Positions 33,096 to 43,262 of a stretch of DNA of 64,000 nt are shown here, one piece after another. A program made the position numbers and the translations under genes. The DNA is taken from contig CP053157.1 in the NCBI GenBank assembly GCA_014607495.2, positions 8,618,001-8,682,000 of the forward strand, given 5' to 3'. A model generated the notes under the pieces. It did not search any database and was not told where the DNA came from. It saw only the letters and a program-made list of their open reading frames with translations. This DNA is from Carposina sasakii. Taxonomy: Eukaryota > Arthropoda > Insecta > Lepidoptera > Carposinidae. Numbering within the stretch: the stretch's first letter is position 1; every line of letters begins with the position of its first letter.

Positions 33096-33220
33096 TATGG
33101 CGATAAATGACAACGTATTTCGCACAGTCCAACACACAGAAATTACATCCACGCGTACCTGCGTAGGTCCGTCGACACGCAACATGCAGCGTGGTGCGTG
33201 GCAGTGTGTTTATCGCCATA
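33096..33220. mobile_element. Small MITE-like foldback, TATGGCGATAAA ends
   Basis: Perfect 12-bp inverted ends 125 bp apart. The inside is GC-richer than the flanks and shares 'tggtgcgtgg' with the foldback at 33565-33693. Confidence 0.55.
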
Positions 33221-33564
33221 ATATTTTTGGTTGCGGTTTAGTTTTGGTAAATACGTTAAACAATAGCGCGATTGCTCTCTGAGTTCATACTGCGTTGCGT
33301 ATTCTACCTACACATGGAGATACAATGATAAACAAATTGATGCATCTCCCTCTATTCTTTCTTCATGATCAAGACCAAGCCAAAAGACGTACCGTACTCG
33401 TACCTCATACATATTTGTGACGTCACCCGCTTGAGGTGAAACATCGTACATCTTCAGCGATACTAAAGTGTGCTGCTTGTCTTGAATAAACATTAACCAT
33501 ATACCGCGAATAAAGAGTTTTAATGTGAACTACTCATGATCTATACATGTACCGCTTATGCAGG

Positions 33565-33693
33565 TTTCCCATGGTGCGTGGTATTGCGGACAGACGCAGA
33601 CCAGCCCGCACCCACGCACCGTGGAAAGAGGATCGTCCGTGGTAATGCAGACATGTTTTGTACGATGATCCGCATAATCACGCACTGTGGGAA
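33565..33693. mobile_element. Small MITE-like foldback, TTTCCCA..GTGCGTG ends
   Basis: TTTCCCATGGTGCGTGGTAT and, reversed from the right, TTCCCACAGTGCGTGATTAT are similar over about 25 bp. There is no coding potential. Confidence 0.65.
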
Positions 33694-33742
33694 GCTAGCA
33701 TTAGAAGATAAGTTATGCGGGAAGATGTGACATATGTACGAG

Positions 33743-33783
33743 TATATAAAGAGCAGGTTGTAATATAATCTGCTCTTTATATA
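33743..33783. repeat. Perfect 14-bp hairpin
   Basis: TATATAAAGAGCAG and its exact reverse complement are separated by 13 bases. It resembles a terminator-like or foldback remnant. Function unknown. Confidence 0.7.
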
Positions 33784-34554
33784 TGACACGGTAATCCCAT
33801 TTCGAAACAATTCGTTCAAAGTAAATTAAATAGACACACAGCTATGTAGCTAGAACTACAGTATCATAAAGGAGATTGCACCGCCACATTTATACATTCC
33901 CTCAAGCGATGAGCTAGCAACTTGTCACAGATAATTAATTATACGCTATACCAAACGTGGCGTAGGGATCTCTTCTGAAATAAACGATTATATGGTGGAC
34001 GTGAATATTAACATAGGTACATACATAAAACATAAGTGAATAAATCTAGTTATCTATAGAGAATATAAAGAAGATTCATAAAAAGTATGACTCGTAAGTA
34101 AATATTTTATTTATTTAAAAAATTTCATTTATTTAGCCTCGCGTCTGTATTGTACCTAAGTATAGTCGATAATAAAAAATACTTTACCTATAATGATAAA
34201 ATAAAATGTAATTTTATACTCTAGCTCTACCCACGCCACCGTCCAAAGAGGGTTTTGATTCCATCTTTTTACTTAAAAGTTATAAAAACTTTTTACTAAT
34301 TAAATTAATATTCGTCGACCGTTTATTAAGGAGCCCGAAATGCTATTACCGACAATGTTTCACAGGTAAAGGAAGGTACTCGTAGACTCTAAACTTTTTA
34401 AAATATTACCTTACATATGTTTCGGAACACTTTACATATTTAATAATAATATCTATTTCATCCTACTATTCTTATTCTTTGTTGAACACACACAAAAAAA
34501 AAATAATTAAAAGATAAAAGGAGAGAGAGAGATACAAGAGATCATAATATGTAT

Positions 34555-34880
34555 TTCCGTACGCGTGGACTACAGAGAAAACAAAACGTCGAAATTATCC
34601 GGAATAAAAACATTTTCCCAGGATAAAAAGTAGCCTATATGTTAAGTGGGACCTGTCGCAATATATTCCTGAAAACTGCATCGAAATCGATTCAGCCGTT
34701 TCTGAGATTAGCGTGTTACAAACGAACAGACAAACAGATAAACCGAAAAACAGACAAAAATTCCAAATATCATTCTTTTGCGTTGATAAAGGTCTCCTAC
34801 GAGTATAGTATTTTTTGTCATATATCTTCCATGTACAGACAGTGACCCGTTACATTTTTTTTATATGTATATATAGATAG
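34555..34880 (-). repeat. Family H repeat (pairs with 6030-6350)
   Basis: 'cgtggactacagagaaaac', 'gataaaaagtagcctatatg', 'gttgataaaggtctcctacg' and 'atcttccatgtacagacagt' are the reverse-strand form of 6030-6350. Confidence 0.75.
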
Positions 34881-34894
34881 ACTATAAATTAATA

Positions 34895-34972
34895 ACTGGC
34901 ACGGAATGCAGAGGTCGTGGGTTCGAGTCCCACTCGGGTGAAGAATTTTTTCCATTTGTTTATTAATAATAG
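34895..34972 (+). repeat. SINE-like S2 fragment (box B and 3' tail)
   Basis: 'ggcacggaatgcagaggtcg', box B GGTTCGAGTCC, 'actcgggtgaagaatttttt' and the A/T tail match the end of S2 at 28105-28412. It lies between two family H repeats. Confidence 0.7.
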
Positions 34973-34974
34973 CA

Positions 34975-35170
34975 GCCGCCCACGACTTCGTCCGCGTGAG
35001 GGGGCGTTGTACCCGTGCGAAGCCGGGCAGGTTGTTGTATAGACCTTCCTTGGTAAATGGGCTATCTAACACTGAAAGAATTTTTCAAATCAGACCAGTA
35101 GTTCCGGAGATTAGCGCGTTCAAACAAACAAACAAACAAACTCTTCAGCTTTATAATATTATATATAGTA
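34975..35170 (-). repeat. Family H repeat with (CAAA)n
   Basis: 'gcccacgacttcgtccgcg', 'ccgtgcgaagccgggcaggt', 'cagaccagtagttccggaga' and 'aaacaaacaaacaaacaaac' are the reverse-strand words of this group. Confidence 0.7.
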
Positions 35171-36269
35171 TAGATTTTATAAATCAATGCCGAAATGCCA
35201 AAATTACCTAAATACATACGTATACAATTTTGTTGCTTTAAGTGGTATAGTATCTAGAAACACGTTGATACATATAATCATTTTTACCTTGTCTCTATAA
35301 TTTTCATTACTTTGGCATATTCTAAGTAACAAATTAATCAAAAGTTCTTGTAAGTAACTTTTGGATAAAGTTTTTTGGGAATACTGTAGAAACATCCAAT
35401 CACACCCAAGTGGAGTAATTTATAAAACCACTTCTATCTTAAAAATTAATGTTGTATTGTAATAATAAAATTATTATCTCTTAGCAATATTTTAATAATT
35501 TTAGACATTGTTTTGAATTGACTTGTTTATGTAGGTAGGTAAGTTTAGAATATATAAACGATTAAATAAACTACTAGTCATTCTAACTAAATGTCATAAA
35601 TATATCTTTTGAATTCTTTGAGTAAATTTACTTACGACCGATTTTATTTAGCTGCAAAGCTGTTTAATTTAAAAACAAACAGTCCTGTGTTTGATGACTG
35701 GCTAAAACGCATATTCTGCAGTACAAATTTTTTATAGCTTTTATTTCAATTACCTATTCACTAAGTCAATAATTAAAATATTTGTTTAAACAGAGAAAAT
35801 TTACTAAAATATGGCCACAAGAGAAAGAACCGACTTTGAGAAAGTTTAACAAACCTGATTAATTTATTTAACTTAAGTTTATTACCAGTAGTTTGAATGA
35901 AGTTCAAATTTTGCAGCATAAATTTAGTTTTACCCTGGTTCGTAATGATGTTAAGTTCGCATTTCTGGGTAAACAAGGCGACACTTCGTCGCGAGCGCAC
36001 TGCACGTCGCTCACAAAGGTCGCTCAAAGGACAGGGAGCTTGCTTGAAGTTCTTGACAACTTCCCGCCTTGTACCACTGAATAAAATACCGGTCTGCGGA
36101 TTTAAAAAAGGGTTTATTTTCACACTTTAGGTAAGTAGTTTTCCTAGTTGGGTTGGACAAACTTTGTAGACCTTTTATTCCATAATACTCATCGCTTTTT
36201 GATGATATTTATATAAAACAGAATTTTTGATATTAGAGAACTAGAATATTTTCTAGGAATAGGCTAAGC
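35171..36269. other. Unassigned AT-rich DNA
   Basis: Overlapping short open frames on both strands at about 35770-36130 are mutually exclusive and show no family features. Nothing else is seen. Confidence 0.4.
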
Positions 36270-36414
36270 CGCACTACGGCAAAACCGCCGCGGTTTTTAA
36301 CCGCCTGACTTTTTTACTATAGCTAAGCAAAACTGTCAATGCGGCCGCTTCCATTGGTTTCCTTTACTCACAAAATCAAGCGGTTAAAAACCGCGGCGGT
36401 TTTGCCGTAGTGCG
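36270..36414. mobile_element. MITE with perfect 35-bp inverted ends, 145 bp
   Basis: CGCACTACGGCAAAACCGCC plus the next 15 bases (36270-36304) is the exact reverse complement of 36380-36414. The arms are very GC-rich against AT-rich flanks. 'ctaag' and 'cttag' just outside extend the symmetry. The 75-bp centre is unrelated. Perfect arms suggest recent insertion or strong constraint on the ends. Confidence 0.9.
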
Positions 36415-38667
36415 ACCTTAGACTAAGAGTTGACAGTATAATGATTAAAAATGAATAACAATTCAAAAGTGAATACTTATTAGTTTTTTCCCCGTTTAAT
36501 TATGTGTTTTTCCTAACTCTACTTTCTACAGATTGTAGGTACAGCGTAAAGGTGAGTAATTCAATTAATTAGTACTTCCTACCTTAGTGTATCTGTCATT
36601 TAGTTAAATTTAAGATTAGGACATCGGCTTTTCTCGAGTGGGGGAATTTCTTAATTGAATTATGCCATTTATACTTAAGGCACACAGTGCACCGTTAACA
36701 TGATTAAATTTTACCTAATCCCCGAGGAGGGATCAGCCCCTTTATGCCCTTCTTAGCTTTCAGAGTTGACTCCCAGAGCGCGCATAAACACGCAGAAAAC
36801 GAATATTGGAAGTGAAAAGAAAATGTTTCCTGTGTCTGAAAATTTAATAAATTTTAGTGAACATAAATTTTGTTTTTTATAGAGATTTACATGACGTAAG
36901 CAAACAAATTCTTTAAGTTTTTAAACAAATTTTGTCATAATAGAGTTACAGATAACCTTTGTCAATTGATGAAACTTGTTAATGACGTGGCTGTGACACA
37001 TCATAATAAATAGGTTTACGCAGACGAAGTCCAAGGTAACCGCTAGTTCATAATAATATCATTAGAACCTTTTTTAATTCACATTAACATCGTGATTCAT
37101 TTTGTAAAGTCTAGATAAGACGCTCAGTAAAACTAAGATTACTTTATTCAAGACATGATTTCTAGGGAGAGTTAATTCTCCTTTTGTAAATAGTGAGCGA
37201 GAGAAGATTCTATTATTTGTGAACAAAGCATGAAATGTGACTTTATCCTATGGTTTAAACGAGTTTATTCTTACTCGCTATGAGAAATGTATAATAATAT
37301 TTTTAAAAACCGTTGTTGCAAATCGTCGATGAAGATCTTTATTTCTATGGTACTTACGTGTTTTTACACCGTCTCACAACTTAAATATTAACAATTAAAA
37401 ATTTGAACAATCATTAGTTGATTTGATTTCATTATCGTGATGTAAGATTCTTACTTCTAAAGAGGATGATCTCTAGATATGGCGGCAAAGTATTTTAGTA
37501 CACTTTCGCTGTAGTAAACGTTAATCGCGTAAACCGCTTCGTGCGTGCTGAGTATTCATGTGATTGAAACTGCGGGCTATTAAAAGCTACTATAAATCCA
37601 TCACAGTGCATCCGGAACAAAAACATGGTGTCCTTTTAGTTGTGTTACTTTAAAAACAGATATGTGTAAATGGTATTTACACTCCAAGCACAGTTGTTGG
37701 TAACATTTACATCTAACTTGTAGTTTGTTTTAGTTTATTTTACATCGAGCGAATAAAAAGTAAAAAAACTGCCCGTTCAGTTTAAATGCATGCCTCGATT
37801 TAGTCTACAATGTTTCGGAATGGATAGCGATCAAAACAATAGTAGTATGAGTTTTAGTGGATTTGGCCTGCGGATTCGAAAAGAAAACCTTTTTTTAAAT
37901 TCATTCCATATTACGAGTAGATCGTAATAAATTAGTCCATTAGCTAGTCGTCATGAAGGTAGCGCTGCTTGAAAAGAAATACTATTATGTATCAATAAAA
38001 ATTTCACTGATCTTATCATTGCCAAAATTGTCTTTTTTTGGATATCGATGCTGGATCAAAGCTTGCTTATTAGGTTAGTTAGAATTATCATAATAACAGA
38101 TGAACAGAACATGCTGACTCATTGCTATAACATCCTCATTATCATACTAGCAAGACTTGGCATAAAAATATTAGGAATTCTATAATAAAATTGAACTGCA
38201 TTAAATGTAACCTGGCTAAAATATTTTGCAATATTTTAAAAACAACCTGCTTTCGTATCTTCAAATAACGTCATTATTGTGGAAGGTCGTTAGCCTTTAC
38301 ATCGGAACCTAGTTTCAACGGTTGGAATTTTGTGCTATTTTTACTTATGCTTTTAACAATGCATTCCAAAACTTTCACGACAACGCATTCAGTGGAATCA
38401 GGTTTCATGGTAGAATAGATTTATTATATGAAATACTTTGTATACCTACACGAAGAGTAAGAAAAAGCTTACGAACTAAGTAAGGTTTGAAGGTAGAATT
38501 ATTACAAGAGATCGGGGGTCTTAGACGTGACATTTTTTCTCGATCGAATAATAGGAAGCTTTTATTGTTGCATCACGTCACTGGTTGCGCGTTCGTAAAG
38601 TCACTTAATGAATTCCAACTGATGGGAGCGACAATCAACGTCGTCCATGCTAAACGATATCAGAGGG
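36415..38667. other. Unassigned AT-rich DNA
   Basis: A short family H end ('cgcagacgaagtccaaggta') lies near 37018. The remainder is unrecognised. Confidence 0.4.
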
Positions 38668-38769
38668 GCACGAACCTTTCGATAGTCCGTAACGCTAGCG
38701 TCAAACTGTCAATTCCCATAGATTTTGCTAGCGAGTCGCTAGCGTTACGCCGCGTAAAAAGGTTCGTGC
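38668..38769. mobile_element. Small foldback element, GCACGAACCTTT ends
   Basis: GCACGAACCTTT (38668) and AAAGGTTCGTGC (to 38769) enclose a second perfect pair, CGTAACGCTAGCG (38688-38700) and CGCTAGCGTTACG (38737-38749). The 102-bp unit can fold as a two-part stem. Confidence 0.8.
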
Positions 38770-39045
38770 TTACCCCACATATTGCCTAACAATCATTTGT
38801 CTGCTTTTCGACTTACCTACACATATTCCGTAAATACCGGTAATTTCAGTCCATCCTCGAATATTTCTAAGCTGAGAAAACTTTGGTCTGCTAACGCGCC
38901 TTTTCCCATCTACTTACTTACTATTAGTAAGGTAAAAAGTTTCCACGAGAAATCACAGAACTTGTTGACAATATAAACCTGATGTTGGCAATATAAACCG
39001 TAGTTGTCCGTCCGTTCCACGTTATCGTCATTTGAACTGGTCCGC

Positions 39046-39165
39046 GCCTCACGGGACCAGCCCCTGTACTTAAGACTTTAATTAGGCGCAAATTGCACTC
39101 CAAATTGGCCTCTTGGCCGGAATTGAGTTTTCAATGGTTTTGTTTCAGTCCTTTCTGTCAAATTA
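39046..39165 (+). repeat. Diverged local repeat P, copy 1
   Basis: Core: 'gtacttaagactttaattag', 'gcgcaaattgcactccaaat', 'ggcctcttggccggaattg', 'gttttgtttcagtcct'. Two more copies lie within 850 bp in the same orientation. Confidence 0.75.
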
Positions 39166-39499
39166 GTTAATTTTGTAACAACGTCTTGCTAGAGGATGGT
39201 ATAGATTTATTTCTTATCTCACATACTGGTACGAGTTGTGCTAAACATGGCTGTGGTATATTTTTCGTAAATCCGTAGTTTGACATACATTTTTAATAAA
39301 TAATAGGGACTGCAGTCACTGTATGTAATATTATAAATTCCCAGACTAACTACCTGAATGTGATGTACGTACAATTTATATTGATACTATAAAATATTAC
39401 CCGCCTGTTTTAAATTGTAAATTAAAGAGATATATATCATAAAACTGCTTGCACTAACCTCAGTTTCCTCTTAAACTTGGCTTTCAATTCCTCATTGAC

Positions 39500-39608
39500 A
39501 GAGAGGGACCGGGCCCCTATACTTAAGACTGTAATTAGGCGTAAATTGTGCTTTAAATTGGCCTCTACATCCGAATTGTGTTTTGAAAGCTTTGTTTTGG
39601 TCCTCTCT
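39500..39608 (+). repeat. Diverged local repeat P, copy 2
   Basis: 'atacttaagactgtaattag', 'gcgtaaattgtgctttaaat' and 'ggcctctacatccgaattg' correspond to copy 1. It is bounded by GAGAGGGACC and GGTCCTCTC, a near-perfect inverted pair that copy 1 shows in weaker form. Confidence 0.75.
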
Positions 39609-39769
39609 ATAAAATATCTTTATTATTTGGTCAGTAGGGTTAAATAAAAAATCATTGTAAATCAATTGGACGAATTATTTGATGATGTTTCATAAGCAAA
39701 GTTTACAATTAAAAATAATGTAAGAAGAACTGTGATACTGAGTATTCCTATACAAAATCCAAGCTACCC

Positions 39770-39872
39770 AACTTGAGAGCGACTTTTCTACTTAAGATTC
39801 TAATTAGGCGCAAATTGCACTGCAAATGGGCGTCTTGGTTGAAATTAAGTTTTGAATGTCCACTCTAAGAGA
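39770..39872 (+). repeat. Diverged local repeat P, copy 3
   Basis: 'ctacttaagattctaattag', 'gcgcaaattgcactgcaaat' and 'gggcgtcttggttgaaatt' correspond to copy 1. The region after 'acttaagat' is the best-kept part across all three. Confidence 0.7.
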
Positions 39873-40074
39873 ATAAAGGGTAATGTGCCTTAGTTTTAGA
39901 CCAACCTGATGTGTAAAATTATACAAAATTGTAACTAAGCTTAGAGTAGGTACAATCGATCCTAGATATATAGGTAAATATGGTTCTTAGATTGACCTTT
40001 TTCATTGGAACATTTCCATCAATAGTGGTTAATCTTCATCATGGCATTGCTTCAATATATGCTCTAAATGAATC

Positions 40075-40292
40075 CTACTATAATATTATAAACGCGAAAG
40101 TTTGTAACTATGCATGGATGGATGGATGGATGTTAGTTACTCTTTCACGTAAATACGTCTGTATCGATTTTAATAAAATTGGTTATGGAGTTAGATAACA
40201 CCCTGGATTAACACAGGCTACTTTTTATCCCGGATAATTTTGACATTTTGTTTTTTCTGCAGTCCACGTGGACGAAGTCGCGGGCGTCTACT
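40075..40292 (+). repeat. Family H repeat with (GGAT)n
   Basis: 'tactataatattataaacgc', 'gcatggatggatggatggat', 'ctttcacgtaaatacgtctg' and 'gtccacgtggacgaagtcgc' occur in the usual order, with a GGAT microsatellite near 40111. Confidence 0.75.
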
Positions 40293-40633
40293 AGTGTTTT
40301 ATATTAGAGGAAACGTTCCAACGATGAACCTATATGTGTTCTATTTTTGTCTAAGCCCGACGTCCATTACGTTGTTATCAGAAGTTTATACACCATGGCG
40401 GATGTACACGTGGATCTATGAAGTTTTTAAGCCTCGTGCAAATCCACTTCAAAATATCCAGTTAGCAACAGCTCCATAACGCTCTGAAATTTTATTACAT
40501 ATTTTTGGCTGTGTGCACGTGGCGATTTGAAATTGAATTACCGCCACCTTATTTCAATTACTCTAATGTTCTGCCAAACATGATAATATTATGGAACCCT
40601 ATTCGTGGAAACGTTATAAAATAGAAAGCAAAT

Positions 40634-40868
40634 GACGGCCGATTGGTCTAGTAGGTAGCGACCCTGCCTGCGAAGCCATAGGTCCTGGGTTCGAATCCCG
40701 GTAGGTGCAAACATTGATATGATGAATATTGATGTTTGTTTCCGAGTCATGGATGTTTCTATACTTATCTATGTATTTATATATCGTTGCTTAGTACCCA
40801 CGACACAAGACCTTAGGGATCTTAGTGTGGGACTAGGTTAATGTGTAAAAAAAAAAAAAAAAAAAAAA
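40634..40868 (+). mobile_element. tRNA-derived SINE S1, plus-strand copy with poly(A)
   Basis: The tRNA-like head starts GACGGCCGATTGGTCTAGTA and has box B GGTTCGAATCC at about 40690. The body contains 'cttagtgtgggactaggtta' and the element ends in a run of 22 A (40847-40868). It is the same family as 14480-14733. The unbroken poly(A) suggests a recent insertion. Confidence 0.9.
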
Positions 40869-42478
40869 CGGATAGGAAAGTATATCGTATTGACATAACC
40901 TAATGATTTTATGATTTTTTTTAGTTTTATGACTGCGTGTGCCACGACGGTTGGCGTATAGTATAGTGTGTTTGCAGATAGAATACCACTTATCTAAGGG
41001 GCTGGTGCAAGTGAAGTTTGCGTGCGCATGTTTTTTAATAAGATAGTACACTAATCACACAGTTTTTCGTGTATCATAGCTTTTAATGGATCTGGCAGAG
41101 CGTCAATTTGGTAGCACAGGGTGTTCGCTATAATTACAAACGTCTAGACAACCCCTGTTTACAACGAACGCACCGGCGGGTATTAATATTAATTTATTGC
41201 TTAAACTAAGGAAGATTCTCAAATTAAAAGTTACGTTTTAATGAGATCAAAACAACTTCTAATTTAGGGAATTACAGTTAAACTTTCTTCGTGATTCGAA
41301 TGCGATATTCAAAAGTTTAATGTAATTAAGGTTTTTGGTAAAATGTTGGAAATCGGAAACAAAAAGTTTTTCACACTTTTAATGAATTTCCTTTGACTTG
41401 TCGCCTTTACAGAGTGACGTTATATACCCCACCCTTTTTAATTTAAGTAAGTATGATGTTACCTTAACTTTCTGATCACTTAAAATATATATACATAGGT
41501 ACACATATTTTCCACATGTCTAGTGCATTTCTCAAATCCATCCCGAATATTATATTATATTGAAAGTTTGAGAACTTTTCTACTTTTATACAGTCTGCTT
41601 AACAATAAATTATCCACTTTGTAAAACATAATGTAATTGTAACAGGCAGCTTTTAAAAAGGTAGTTTGATTTTATTTGATTTTAAAATAAATGTGTACGT
41701 TTTCCGAGAGAATGCCTTATGCCTTATATATATATCGAATAAAATAACCTTTATTTTCCAATTAGGGAATATTACGCTACAACTTATATTTCTATTGAGC
41801 TTTTGTGCTTTTGTTATCTGTGAGCAATTTGAAATAATAAAACAATAACAGACAGCAATGGATCGCGTGACCACACGGAAGGGTATGGATGAAATCCGCT
41901 GTTAATTTATGTAATATACCTATAGGTATTCTAAATAAAATTTAAACTAAATAAAAATTACCTATTAGGTAATCTAAATAAAAAGATCTGTAACGTTGAA
42001 ATCATCATTTTTAAAATGAAGTAATTATGGTGGTATATGAAATTAAAAACTTGATATTATATCATCTTTAATTTATAATTGGACCTATTCAGCCATCTTA
42101 AGTGCCCCATTTACGCCTCCAACTGCGATAAAATTAGGCGACTTAACCGCCCACTGTGTGGCGTGGACCTTATGCATAATCATGTTTGTTTAGACGAGGG
42201 CAATTACGCTCGCGACGATGCGACACGACGACGGTGACTCAGAAAATATGTTTATTTTTGCCAACCGATTTCTATAAAGCAACGCTACATTGTAAACAAA
42301 ACACAAAGGAAATTGTTTTTCGTCTAACAAAAAGAAAGTAAAACGCTTGAAAGTTGAGAGTTAATTTATTTCGAAGTTGTTTGCCTGTAATTTGTTGTGG
42401 CGTCCTACGTAGAGACGGCCGTCGGCGGTGGTGCTAAAAGTTTTTCACGTTACAAAATTGGTAGACAACTTACGAGTC
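40869..42478. other. Unassigned AT-rich DNA, GC-richer near 42100-42240
   Basis: The patch 'gacgatgcgacacgacgacg' and surroundings could belong to a promoter of the possible exon at 42479. Otherwise nothing is seen. Confidence 0.35.
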
Positions 42479-42501
42479 ATGGAGGCTGTCACACCTGTTC
42501 G
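42479..42501 (+). CDS. Possible first coding exon ending at a splice donor
   Basis: ATG at 42479 reads MEAVTPV plus two bases of an Arg codon, then meets G|GTGAGTAC, a good donor. The preceding 90 bases (gttgtggcgtcctacgtaga..., gacggccgtcggcggtgg) are GC-rich and unlike the repeats around, as a 5' leader would be. No acceptor or further exon can be linked with confidence, and the next 700 bases are a tandem array that would lie in the intron. No product can be named. Confidence 0.3.
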
Positions 42502-42555
42502 GTGAGTACTGAACTTCGGTGTCGGTCACTCCAAATATAACGACTGTGGTTATTG

Positions 42556-43262
42556 CTTTTACGCTTACATCGCAATTTTCAAAATTAAAATCTATTTCTT
42601 TCGCTATGATTTTAAACTGGGAATACCATTGAATTTTTATAATAATGTTATCAATTCAGAATTTGGTTTGTCTTCGCGACGGTATTTGCCTGTTATATTA
42701 TGAGTTGAGAGGTTCGAACATTACATTATAAAATGATTCAATACAATACCTATATAACTAGATATGCCTATCTCTATGCCATATCTAACTAACTGCTTTA
42801 CGCTTACATCGCAATTTTCTAAATTAAAATCTACTTCTTTCGCTATGATTTTAAACTGGGAATATAATTTTATTTTATTTAATAATGTTAACAATTCAGA
42901 ATTTGGTTTGTCTTCGCGACGGTATTTGCCTGTTATATTATCAGTTGAGAGGTTTGAACATTACATTGTAAAATCATTCAATACAATACCGTATCTATAA
43001 CTAGATATGCCTATCTCTATGCCATATCTAACTAACTGATTTACGCTTACATCGCAATTTTCTAAATTAAAATCTACTTCTTTCGCTATGATTTTAAACT
43101 GGGAATATCATTTAATTTTTATAATTATGTAATCAATTCAGTATTTGGTTTGTCTTCGCGACGGTATTTGTCTGTTATATTATCAGTTGAGAGGTTCGAA
43201 CATTACATTGTAAAATGATTCAATACAATACCGTATCTATAACTAGATATGCCTATCTAACT
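42556..43262. repeat. Tandem array, about 240-bp unit, 3 copies
   Basis: 'acgcttacatcgcaattttc' recurs at 42561, 42800 and 43043. Each unit continues through 'gattttaaactgggaat', 'tttgtcttcgcgacggtatt' and 'actagatatgcctatct'. Copies are highly similar with small indels. The third is slightly short. Confidence 0.95.

Noticed and set aside
33743..33783. Intrinsic transcription terminator
   Set aside because: It has the hairpin but the context is eukaryotic and AT-rich, with no upstream gene and no evidence for such termination.
35773..36130. Gene at the overlapping frames on both strands
   Set aside because: Three frames overlap on opposite strands, none has family motifs or a favourable start, and composition matches the AT-rich background.
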